Origin: an uncultured Porphyromonas sp.
GTDB lineage: Bacteria > Bacteroidota > Bacteroidia > Bacteroidales > Porphyromonadaceae
Direction of reading: 5' to 3'
DNA length: 8,072 nucleotides
Assembly: GCF_915070105.1 (NCBI RefSeq)
Contig: NZ_CAJZFJ010000084.1
Span: 1-8,072, forward strand
Position 1 is the stretch's first letter; every line of letters begins with the position of its first letter. The notes under the pieces are model-generated. The model searched no databases. It worked only from the letters and a program-made list of their open reading frames with translations, and was not told the origin of the DNA. Position numbers and translations under genes: made by a program. This document shows, in pieces, positions 1-5,755 of the stretch.

Positions 1-256
1 CGGAAGGTGTCTGCGGAAGAAGGTAGGGGACGTCTTGCCCAAGGTTTGACTTCAGTAGCTGACCCTTCGATACATTGGTGAAGGACATCGGCGTCTTTGC
101 CGAAGCGCGCGTAGCAGTTACCTGCACTTCCTCGAGGCGGTGCGTGCTGAGACTATCTGCGAGCTGTGTAGCTGTAGCTACGGAGGGAGAGGCTAGGAAG
201 GTAGCTGTGGCCGAGAGGACCACGGTGGAGAGGATCGTTGTTTTTCTCTTCATCAT
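1..256 (-). CDS. TonB-dependent outer-membrane receptor, N-terminal part, riboswitch-controlled (probable thiamin or precursor uptake)
   Basis: Only the first 85 codons are in the window; the frame stays open to the edge. The protein starts with MMKRK and a hydrophobic stretch ending in SPSVATA (about residues 5-29), a typical Sec signal peptide. A TonB-box-like segment follows (LEEVQVTATRA, residues 41-51), then the beginning of a plug domain (NVSKGQLLKS, then QDVPYLLPQTPS). There is no carboxypeptidase-like domain before the TonB box, unlike SusC-type receptors. The barrel lies outside the window. A TPP riboswitch at 426-322 sits just upstream on the same strand, so the substrate is probably thiamin, TPP or a precursor; TPP-regulated TonB receptors are known in Bacteroidetes. 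ATG 256 puts the basic n-region right at the start. In-frame ATGs at 271 and 277 would add MPMNKYC and cannot be excluded. The family is clear; the substrate rests on the riboswitch. Confidence 0.9.
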   Translation of the reverse strand, partial: MMKRKTTILSTVVLSATATFLASPSVATATQLADSLSTHRLEEVQVTATRASAKTPMSFTNVSKGQLLKSNLGQDVPYLLPQTPS

Positions 257-321
257 ACAATACTTATTCATAGGCATAGTAATGCAGAGCTGAAGGGGGA
301 AGGGTAGATAATGGTCGATGA

Positions 322-426
322 ACAATCCCTACGCCAGCATGATCTGGGTCAGGTCTTGAGGGTATCATCTCAGCCGAAGACCTCTCCTCCCCAAGGTGGG
401 GGAAAGAGGGATTGGCACCCCTTTGT
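322..426 (-). ncRNA. TPP riboswitch (THI element) in the leader of the TonB receptor
   Basis: Read on the minus strand, all conserved blocks of the thiamin pyrophosphate aptamer appear in order: GGGGTGCC (421-414), CTGAGA (373-368) followed by TACCC (364-360), ACCTGA (354-349), and ATGCTGGCGTAGGGA (340-326). The pairing also fits: P1 ACAA 426-423 with TTGT 325-322; P2 GGGT 420-417 with ACCC 363-360; a long P3 hairpin using CCTCT 409-405 with AGAGG 385-381 and CCCC 402-399 with GGGG 392-389; and CCAG 347-344 with CTGG 337-334 in the pyrophosphate-binding arm. TPP binding normally lowers expression of the downstream gene. The receptor ATG lies 65 bases beyond the aptamer. No hairpin with a U-run is visible in that stretch, so control may be at translation. 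Confidence 0.97.
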
Positions 427-445
427 CCTTAGTTCTTTTCGGGTG

Positions 446-477
446 CAAAGGTAGTGAAGGCCAGGAATAAAAGCAAA
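446..477 (-). promoter_or_regulatory. Bacteroidetes-type promoter driving the riboswitch and receptor
   Basis: On the minus strand TTTG (477-474) is followed by a 20-base spacer and TACCTTTG (453-446), matching the Bacteroidetes primary sigma factor consensus (-33 TTTG, about 19-21 bases, -7 TAnnTTTG). Transcription would begin near 440, about 14 bases before the first P1 base of the TPP aptamer and about 184 bases before the receptor ATG. The site lies in the intergenic gap after the acyltransferase stop, so the receptor is probably its own transcription unit. Confidence 0.85.
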
Positions 478-518
478 GTATCTCAGGCGTGTCTTCCCTG
501 TCTTATCCCATCGTCTAT

Positions 519-1580
519 CTAAGATCGCCCTCCCGTGATGATGCTTAGTAGCCTAGGAGTAAGGCGATTTAGCCCCTTATAGAGCAGGGTACAGACAGCT
601 AGAGTAATGAATGGAATCACGAAGTATGAGAGGAGCAACCCCGAGCCCGAGTGTGCAAGTGGAGTGCGGGAGAATGCACCCTTAATCCAGTTCTCAATGA
701 AGACGAGATGTACGGCATAGATGAAAAAGACTTGCCCCTCTTGAGCGAGGCAATATGCTTTAACCCTAGGTAGGCGATCGAAGATGTGCTCTGCACTAGC
801 TAGGACGGCAAGTACTCCAAATGGAATATACAGAGTAGGGAAATAGGACATGTAGCCGAGCATAGTCAGGAGTAAGAGCACTAGGAACGTGCCCCAGAGC
901 CCCATCCACCTCCTAAATAGGTCAGGGAAATAGATCTTCTTGAGCCCCAAATATCCACCCAAACTAAAATAGAATAAGGCTGTAGCAAGGGGACTAAGAA
1001 AAAGCTGTGGATACCAGTGCTGACAGAGGAGATAGTTCGCAAGAAGGAGGAGGATAGCTCCCGCACGCAAGTGGCGATAGGCAAGTATCAATAGCGGGGC
1101 AAGGAGGTGCATGATCATGAGGTCTCGTACATACCACAAGGGGAAATCCATGGGTAAGGTTAGAGCTGTCCATACATGATCAAGACCAAAGTGCATAGGC
1201 TGAGTCTCCCCTCCACTCCGACTAAGTACCCAGAGTCGCAGATACTCGAGGAGAAGGGTAAGTAGATTCCAGAAAAGGTAGGGGATGAGTAGCCCCCTAG
1301 CCTTCTTGGTGAGGTGCTTTTGGTAGGTCTTGATGTCCCATGCCTTCGGAGTGAAAAAAAGATAGTAGCCAGAGAAGACGAAGAACAGAGGAACAGCAAT
1401 TGATCCTAGATAGTGCGAGATGAATTCGGAGATGAAGATGTAGATCCCCCTACTCGTAAGCCCATTCTCTAGCTCCATCACCTGCGGGGGCAGAACATGT
1501 ATGAATAGTACGATTACGATGAGCGGGTACCGCAGGGCATTCACTGCCGAGGACTGGCGGGAGAGGGGTTCTTGATCCAC
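519..1580 (-). CDS. Acyltransferase family 3 (OafA-like) integral membrane protein
   Basis: The protein has 353 residues if it starts at the GTG at 1580, with about ten hydrophobic segments along its length. Family marks are a first membrane segment ending in a histidine (residues 20-28, LIVIVLFIH), the FFVFSGYYL motif (66-74), LWYVRDL (148-154), and a late FFIYAVHLVF segment (285-294). Members move acyl groups onto sugars, surface polysaccharides, peptidoglycan or lipids; the substrate here cannot be told. A longer frame reaches the TTG at 1652 and would overlap rluD by 37 bases. I prefer GTG 1580 because it leaves a 35-base gap and a short N-terminus (DQEPLSRQSSAVNALRYP) before the first membrane segment; no ATG is available. 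GTG at 1544 is a third option. It is probably the last gene of the operon, although no terminator is visible after the TAG stop. Confidence 0.85.
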   Translation of the reverse strand: MDQEPLSRQSSAVNALRYPLIVIVLFIHVLPPQVMELENGLTSRGIYIFISEFISHYLGSIAVPLFFVFSGYYLFFTPKAWDIKTYQKHLTKKARGLLIPYLFWNLLTLLLEYLRLWVLSRSGGETQPMHFGLDHVWTALTLPMDFPLWYVRDLMIMHLLAPLLILAYRHLRAGAILLLLANYLLCQHWYPQLFLSPLATALFYFSLGGYLGLKKIYFPDLFRRWMGLWGTFLVLLLLTMLGYMSYFPTLYIPFGVLAVLASAEHIFDRLPRVKAYCLAQEGQVFFIYAVHLVFIENWIKGAFSRTPLAHSGSGLLLSYFVIPFITLAVCTLLYKGLNRLTPRLLSIITGGRS

Positions 1581-1615
1581 TTGGAAGGGGGATATACGGG
1601 ATAGATCAAACTTGA

Positions 1616-2755
1616 TTATTCGTCGGCTACCTGTGCAGCGTAGGTGCGCCAACGATCCAGTAGGGTGGAGAGGTCCGATGGGAGCTCACTATCGAAGAGG
1701 AGCTCCTCGCCTGTCTCAGGATGGACAAAGCCTAGGGTCTTGGCATGGAGTGCCTGGCGGGGGCAGAGCGAGAGACAGTTGTGGACAAACTGCTTGTAGC
1801 GGGAGAATTGGTTCCCCCACAGGATCTTGTCCCCGCCGTAGCGTGTATCAGCGAAGAGTGGGTGCCCGATGTGCTTCATGTGGGCACGTATCTGGTGTGT
1901 ACGCCCCGTCTCTAGCCTACACTCTACCCAGCTGACGTAGGCCAGCTCCTCGAGCACCTCATAGTGGGTCACTGCGTGCTTGCCCCGCTCACTGCCCTCT
2001 GGGTAGACAGCCATCTGTAGGCGGTCACGCTCGTCTCGTCCGATATTCCCCACGATCGTCCCCTTGGGCTCGGTGAAGCGTCCCCAGACGAGAGCCCGAT
2101 AGGAGCGGTGGGTGGTCTTGTCGAAGAATTGTCGAGCTAGATGCGTCTTGGTCTCAGGACGCTTGGCCACGACGAGTAGACCGCTGGTGTCCTTGTCGAT
2201 ACGGTGCACGAGCCCGACTCGAGGGTCGGCAGGATCGTAGTGTGGATCATCCTGGAGGTAGTAGGCAAGGGCATTGACGAGCGTGCCGGAGTAGTTCCCA
2301 TGCCCAGGGTGGACGACTAGCCCAGCGGGCTTGTTGATGACGAGGAGATAGGGGTCTTCGTAGAATATATCCAGCGGGATATCCTCGGGTATGATCTCGA
2401 GGGTATGCTTCGGGCGACGAAGCTGGAGAGTAACGACATCAAGTGGCTTAATGCGGTAGTTGGCCTTGACCGCTACACCATTGACGAAGACATAGCCACC
2501 CTCTAGAGCCTGCTGGATGCGACTACGGGAAGAACCCATCATACGTGAGGCGAGGAACTTGTCCACTCTCAGCAGAGCCTGCCCCTTGTCCGCTACGACT
2601 CGATAGTGCTCATAGAGTGGTGAGCTATCAGCATGCTGTATGTAGGAGATAGCTTCCTCGGGGGAGAGTAGCTCGACACCTCCCTCTTGATCGAGGGCAA
2701 GGAGGTCTTCGTCCTCGCCCCAGTCTTCGTTTTCGTCAAATAGACTTGGCTTCAT
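1616..2755 (-). CDS. rluD: RluA-family (RluD-like) 23S rRNA pseudouridine synthase
   Basis: A 379-residue protein. An acidic N-terminal tail (residues 7-24) leads to an S4 RNA-binding domain (about 61-110, LRVDKFLASRMMG then YVFVNGVAVK) and the synthase domain. The catalytic motif HRIDKDTSGLLVVAK is at 184-198, with Asp187 as the expected nucleophile; NKPAGLVVHPG (141-151) and RTHQIRAHM (285-293) are the other family motifs. RluD members convert uridines of 23S rRNA helix 69 to pseudouridine; the exact target is inferred from the S4 plus catalytic layout. The N-terminus, with SPLYEHYRVVADKGQ just before S4, is somewhat longer than in E. coli RluD. The ATG at 2755 lies 4 bases after the PASTA stop. 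A frame reaching the TTG at 2851 would overlap that gene by 92 bases and adds an arginine-rich stretch unlike the family, so I reject it. Confidence 0.95.
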   Translation of the reverse strand: MKPSLFDENEDWGEDEDLLALDQEGGVELLSPEEAISYIQHADSSPLYEHYRVVADKGQALLRVDKFLASRMMGSSRSRIQQALEGGYVFVNGVAVKANYRIKPLDVVTLQLRRPKHTLEIIPEDIPLDIFYEDPYLLVINKPAGLVVHPGHGNYSGTLVNALAYYLQDDPHYDPADPRVGLVHRIDKDTSGLLVVAKRPETKTHLARQFFDKTTHRSYRALVWGRFTEPKGTIVGNIGRDERDRLQMAVYPEGSERGKHAVTHYEVLEELAYVSWVECRLETGRTHQIRAHMKHIGHPLFADTRYGGDKILWGNQFSRYKQFVHNCLSLCPRQALHAKTLGFVHPETGEELLFDSELPSDLSTLLDRWRTYAAQVADE

Positions 2756-2759
2756 TCGC

Positions 2760-3440
2760 CTACCACCAGTCGTTGCTAACGCTGCTATCTCTCTTCTGCT
2801 CCGTACGGGTGAAGGTGCTATCCATGCTCCCCTCACGGTCATAGCTCTCAATGAGGCGACCGATACCGAGAGTGTCGATGATCTGACCTGAGACGAGGAG
2901 GATAAGCTTCGTATCTATGCGGAGCTGTGAGCCGACCTCTACGCTACGTCCATCAGCAGTCTGTAGGCCTACCACAGAGCCGACGTAGCCACCCGGTACG
3001 ACACGCTGGTCGACGGACTCGAAGCCCAGCCCACGTAGGAGGGCTAGGATCTGGCGAGCAGACTGATCCTTGTAGTTGGGGATGGTCTGCTTGCGAGGAG
3101 AGAAGCCATTGATGGAGACGAAGAGGATACGTCCAGCCTTGACGTGGCTTCCTGGGGCGGGGACGATATCACGTATTGTCCCAGGGACAGCCGTCTTGGA
3201 GTAGGTGGAGTCGTTGATTTCGTAGTCGAGGTCGACCTTCTTGAGTATGGCACGAGCTTCATCAAGCGTTTTGCCTCGGAGGTCGGGTACGACAACGCTC
3301 TCCCCATGCTGGGTGTAGAGGTCAAGCCCGAAGATGAGCAGTATGATGAACACCACGGAGATGATGATCATGAGCATCACGTGGAAAAGCCAAGAGTCTC
3401 TGTCGAGGAGCTTTTTCTTTAGGTTCTTGAGGTAGGTCAT
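2760..3440 (-). CDS. Single-pass membrane protein with two PASTA domains, no kinase
   Basis: A 226-residue protein. A short basic cytoplasmic N-terminus (NLKKKLLDRD, 6-15) precedes one membrane segment (about 20-38), so the rest should face the periplasm. PASTA 1 spans about 48-112 (VVVPDLRGKTLDEARAILKK at its start, APGSHVKAGRILFVSIN at its end) and PASTA 2 about 119-185 (TIPNYKDQSARQILALL to VEVGSQLRIDTKLILLVSG). A polar Ser/Thr-rich tail ends in NDWW. PASTA domains usually bind muropeptides or the stem peptide when attached to Ser/Thr kinases or penicillin-binding proteins. Here neither partner domain is present, so binding to peptidoglycan is only inferred. From memory, stand-alone PASTA proteins next to an RluD gene recur in Bacteroidetes. 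It starts 15 bases after mlaF and ends 4 bases before rluD, so it is surely cotranscribed with them. Specific function unknown. Confidence 0.92.
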   Translation of the reverse strand: MTYLKNLKKKLLDRDSWLFHVMLMIIISVVFIILLIFGLDLYTQHGESVVVPDLRGKTLDEARAILKKVDLDYEINDSTYSKTAVPGTIRDIVPAPGSHVKAGRILFVSINGFSPRKQTIPNYKDQSARQILALLRGLGFESVDQRVVPGGYVGSVVGLQTADGRSVEVGSQLRIDTKLILLVSGQIIDTLGIGRLIESYDREGSMDSTFTRTEQKRDSSVSNDWW

Positions 3441-3455
3441 AGTCGTGGATAGAGC

Positions 3456-4187
3456 TTAGAGGCGTCCAGCGTTGATGAAGCGCATGACACCCTCGGGGAC
3501 ATTGGGGGAGGCGAGGTCTGCACTAGAGCCTTCCCACTCCTTGAGTCCATTGTGGATGTAGATGATCTTGTCCCCGATGGCGTGGACAGAGTTCATGTCA
3601 TGGGTATTGACGATGGTGGTGATGTTGTACTCCTTGGTGATCTCATAGATGAGCTGGTCGATCACTGTAGAGGTCTTAGGGTCGAGCCCAGAGTTGGGTT
3701 CGTCGCAGAAGAGGTACTTAGGGTTGAGTGCTATGGCACGGGCGATAGCGGTACGCTTCATCATCCCACCACTTATCTCGGCAGGGTACTTCTTGGCAGC
3801 GTCGGCGAGGCCTACACGATCTAGTAGCTCTAGGGCTCGGTGATAGGACTTGTCGTGGCTCTGGCTGGAGAACATCTCCATGGGGAAGAGTACATTCTCG
3901 ATGACGGTCATGCTGTCGAAGAGTGCAGAGCCCTGGAAGAGCATCCCCATCTCACGTCTTAGGCGAAGTAGGTCGGGCTTAGCCATACCTACTATATCGC
4001 GTCCGTCGAAGAGTATCTCGCCTTTGTCGGGCTGGATGAGGCCAATCATGCACTTGACGAAGACGGACTTCCCTGCACCACTTCGTCCGATGACGAGGTT
4101 GGTCTTTCCCTCCTCGAAGGTCGCATCGATCCCCTTGATGACCTCCTTGTCTGCGAAGGCCTTATAGAGTGACTTTACTTGTATCAT
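3456..4187 (-). CDS. mlaF: MlaF-type ABC transporter ATPase (phospholipid / MCE transport)
   Basis: A 243-residue ABC ATPase with all key motifs intact: Walker A GRSGAGKS (34-41), Q-loop LFQGSALFDS (83-92), signature ISGGMMKR (138-145), Walker B YLFCDEP (158-164) with SGLDP (166-170), and the H-loop histidine in NTHD (His196). GSALFDSMTV after the Q-loop and SGGMMKR are typical of the MlaF/MKL branch that pairs with MlaE permeases. The ATPase sits on the inner face of the inner membrane and powers lipid movement between the inner and outer membranes. It begins 20 bases after mlaE, so the two halves of the transporter are cotranscribed. The C-terminal tail (GSSADLASPNVPEGVMRFINAG) resembles the MlaF tail. 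No MCE substrate-binding subunit gene (MlaD) is nearby, so the direction of transport and the lipid are inferred only from family. Confidence 0.96.
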   Translation of the reverse strand: MIQVKSLYKAFADKEVIKGIDATFEEGKTNLVIGRSGAGKSVFVKCMIGLIQPDKGEILFDGRDIVGMAKPDLLRLRREMGMLFQGSALFDSMTVIENVLFPMEMFSSQSHDKSYHRALELLDRVGLADAAKKYPAEISGGMMKRTAIARAIALNPKYLFCDEPNSGLDPKTSTVIDQLIYEITKEYNITTIVNTHDMNSVHAIGDKIIYIHNGLKEWEGSSADLASPNVPEGVMRFINAGRL

Positions 4188-4207
4188 GACGTAGTGTCTA
4201 GCCTGGG

Positions 4208-4954
4208 TTAGGTAAGCATGAGGTTCGTCAAGACGAGGTCAAAGAAGAGGATGAGCACACTGCTATTGACCACGGCCTTCGTGCTGGACGATCCGACCTG
4301 TAGCGCACCACCCTTCACACAGTATCCGTAGTACGAGGCTACCGATGAGATGATGAAAGCATAGACGAGAGACTTGACCACCGAGTGCGCTACATACGAA
4401 GGTGTGAAGTAGAGTTGCAGGCCATAGACATAGTCTTGGTGGGAGAGGCTCTGGGCAAAGTCACACGCTACGTATCCGCCGTAGATACCAGTAGCCATCG
4501 AGAAGATCGATAGAATGGGGATGAAGCTCATGAAGCCAACGATCTTCGGGAGAATAAGGAAGTTGGCTGAGTTTACGCCCATGATCTCCATCGCATCTAT
4601 CTGCTCCGTCACACGCATTGTCCCCAGCTCGGAGGCAATGCTTGAGCCGACCTTACCCGAGAGGATAAGGCACATCACCGTCGAGGAGAACTCCAGGATC
4701 ATGATCTCACGAGAGGAGTAGCCGATGGTGAAGCGAGGTATGAGGGGGTTCGTCATATTGATCGATAGCTGGATCGTGATGACGGCACCGATAAAGAAGG
4801 AGATGATGAAGACGATCCACATCGATCCCAAGCCGAGGCTGTAGGCCTCTCTGAGGACGGAGCGGTGGAACATACGCCAGCGCATCGGCAGCGTGAAGAC
4901 GCGTCCCATGAGTTGGGTGTACTCACCTATGCTGGTTAAGAACTTTGATTGCAT
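4208..4954 (-). CDS. mlaE: MlaE-type ABC transporter permease
   Basis: A 248-residue permease, the usual length for the MlaE family. About five to six hydrophobic segments are visible, near 44-62, 83-100, 130-160, 190-208 and 230-247. The family signature is clear: the coupling region LSGKVGSSIASELGTMRVTE (98-117) followed by QIDAMEIMGVN (118-128), and near the C-terminus SYYGYCVKGGALQVG with SSTKAVVNSSV. A dimer of this protein forms the membrane core of the Mla lipid transporter and is powered by MlaF, whose gene follows after 20 bases. The ATG at 4954 is the natural start: MQSKFLTSIGEYTQLMGRV reproduces the amphipathic N-terminal helix of the family. Upstream is a 117-base gap with a strong hairpin (5001-5038). 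No good TAnnTTTG promoter is visible there, so the gene probably depends on read-through from lolA or ftsK. Confidence 0.96.
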   Translation of the reverse strand: MQSKFLTSIGEYTQLMGRVFTLPMRWRMFHRSVLREAYSLGLGSMWIVFIISFFIGAVITIQLSINMTNPLIPRFTIGYSSREIMILEFSSTVMCLILSGKVGSSIASELGTMRVTEQIDAMEIMGVNSANFLILPKIVGFMSFIPILSIFSMATGIYGGYVACDFAQSLSHQDYVYGLQLYFTPSYVAHSVVKSLVYAFIISSVASYYGYCVKGGALQVGSSSTKAVVNSSVLILFFDLVLTNLMLT

Positions 4955-5000
4955 CTATTGTGTACCTCGGGCTGAGGCTGAGGGGGCTATTGGAGGTAAT

Positions 5001-5038
5001 CCTAGGAGGCTACGGGCGCATGCTCTGAGCCTCCTAGG
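5001..5038. repeat. Perfect 11-bp inverted repeat between lolA and mlaE
   Basis: CCTAGGAGGCT (5001-5011) and its exact reverse complement AGCCTCCTAGG (5028-5038) flank a 16-base loop that itself contains the palindrome GCATGC. On the minus-strand transcript this would form a stable GC-rich stem 34 bases after the lolA stop and 46 bases before the mlaE ATG. No U-run follows on either strand, so it is not a textbook intrinsic terminator. It could partly attenuate transcription, protect the 3' end of the lolA message, mark a processing site, or bind a protein dimer. Confidence 0.75.
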
Positions 5039-5071
5039 GCTATGTGGTGTGGAGCCTGTGGGGCTGGTGGG

Positions 5072-5701
5072 CTAACGAAGGTCTACGACCTCACAGCCAG
5101 GATAGCTCTTGGCGTTGAGGTAGAAGAACGTCTTGGGTAGAGCCTCTCTACTCTTGATCTCGGGGACAAGAGCCGTCAGTACACTCCCGTCACGAGCGAG
5201 GAAGGTGAGCTGACTGGGCAGGGAGCTCTTGAGGTTAAATGTCGCCTCCATCATTACGATGTTACTCTTCTGCTGGGGGACGAAGCGTACTCGCTGCTGT
5301 GTCGTCGTGGACGAGAGCAGCATGGCGGTGAAGCCACGGGCACGTGAGCGAAGGAAGTGCAGGGGATTGATCTGAAGGATCTCGTCTGCCGTAGGGCGGG
5401 AGATGGTCAGAGTATGCTCGGCTCTATCGTAGTAGGTGAGGATACCTGAGGAGTAGACCGCCGTGACGGTACCATACTCCAGTCTGAAGGCTTCCCCCTG
5501 TAGGTACATCTTACCTGTGCTGGCTCCTAGGTCTCGACCTGCCTTGTCACGCATCGTCGTGGAGAAGTCTACGACGGTGGCACCCGACTGGTAGAGGGCT
5601 CCCTCAGCTCGCTCTAGTAGCTGGGGGATATTTCCCTTGATCTGTGCGCTGCCTGTCACTAGGCCGAGCAGCAGGGAAAGTATCAAAGCTATATGTCTCA
5701 T
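5072..5701 (-). CDS. lolA: LolA-like periplasmic outer-membrane lipoprotein carrier
   Basis: A 209-residue protein from the ATG at 5701. Residues 1-19 (MRHIALILSLLLGLVTGSA) are a signal peptide with a likely cut after GSA. The mature part follows the LolA pattern: an initial helix (IPQLLERAEGAL), a strand with VVDFSTTMRDKAG, then the GKMYLQGEAFRLEYG strand pair, VYSSGILTYYDRAEHTLTIS (85-104), and INPLHFLRSR. LolA carries lipoproteins across the periplasm after their release from the inner membrane. A shorter helpful clue is position: a LolA-like gene directly after ftsK is a familiar Bacteroidetes order. The frame also extends four codons to a TTG at 5713, which adds MDII in front of the signal peptide; ATG 5701 is the better start. 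It lies 54 bases after the ftsK stop. Overall sequence conservation with proteobacterial LolA is low, so the assignment rests on pattern and context. Confidence 0.85.
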   Translation of the reverse strand: MRHIALILSLLLGLVTGSAQIKGNIPQLLERAEGALYQSGATVVDFSTTMRDKAGRDLGASTGKMYLQGEAFRLEYGTVTAVYSSGILTYYDRAEHTLTISRPTADEILQINPLHFLRSRARGFTAMLLSSTTTQQRVRFVPQQKSNIVMMEATFNLKSSLPSQLTFLARDGSVLTALVPEIKSREALPKTFFYLNAKSYPGCEVVDLR

Positions 5702-5710
5702 AATTATATC

Positions 5711-5718
5711 CAAAGATA
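5711..5718 (-). promoter_or_regulatory. Possible -7 element (TATCTTTG) before lolA
   Basis: TATCTTTG on the minus strand matches the Bacteroidetes -7 consensus TAnnTTTG and lies in the 54-base ftsK-lolA gap. No TTTG is found about 20 bases upstream, and the predicted start of transcription would fall about 5 bases before the lolA ATG at 5701. It is either a weak promoter giving a nearly leaderless message or a chance match. Confidence 0.3.
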
Positions 5719-5755
5719 AGTGTAATAATCTGTACGTGACCCGAGGTTCCCTCGA

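Noticed and set aside
75..293. Plus-strand 72-codon open frame
   Set aside because: It is antisense to the TonB receptor signal peptide and its low-complexity translation resembles no family; a shadow of the minus-strand gene.
357..426. Cobalamin riboswitch as an explanation for the receptor leader
   Set aside because: Riboswitch-controlled TonB receptors are often cobalamin-linked, but the CTGAGA/TACCC and GCGTAGGGA blocks are those of the TPP element.
481..518. Terminator after the acyltransferase
   Set aside because: I looked for a hairpin with a U-run downstream of the stop at 519 and found no convincing inverted repeat.
1581..1652. Extended N-terminus of the acyltransferase from the TTG at 1652
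   Set aside because: It would overlap rluD and place a polar stretch before the first membrane segment; GTG 1580 is a better, though not certain, start.
1612..1935. Plus-strand 107-codon open frame antisense to rluD
   Set aside because: The opposite strand encodes conserved RluD motifs through this region; the Cys/Gly/Arg-rich plus translation looks like a reading-frame shadow.
2756..2851. Extended N-terminus of the pseudouridine synthase from the TTG at 2851
   Set aside because: It would overlap the PASTA gene by 92 bases and adds an Arg-rich stretch not expected in the family; ATG 2755 fits the 4-base spacing.
3850..4167. Plus-strand 105-codon open frame antisense to mlaF
   Set aside because: The minus strand carries Walker A and the Q-loop here; the antisense frame has no start context or recognisable domain.
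5001..5038. Intrinsic terminator after lolA
   Set aside because: The stem is strong but neither strand has a U-run after it, so I list it as an inverted repeat only.
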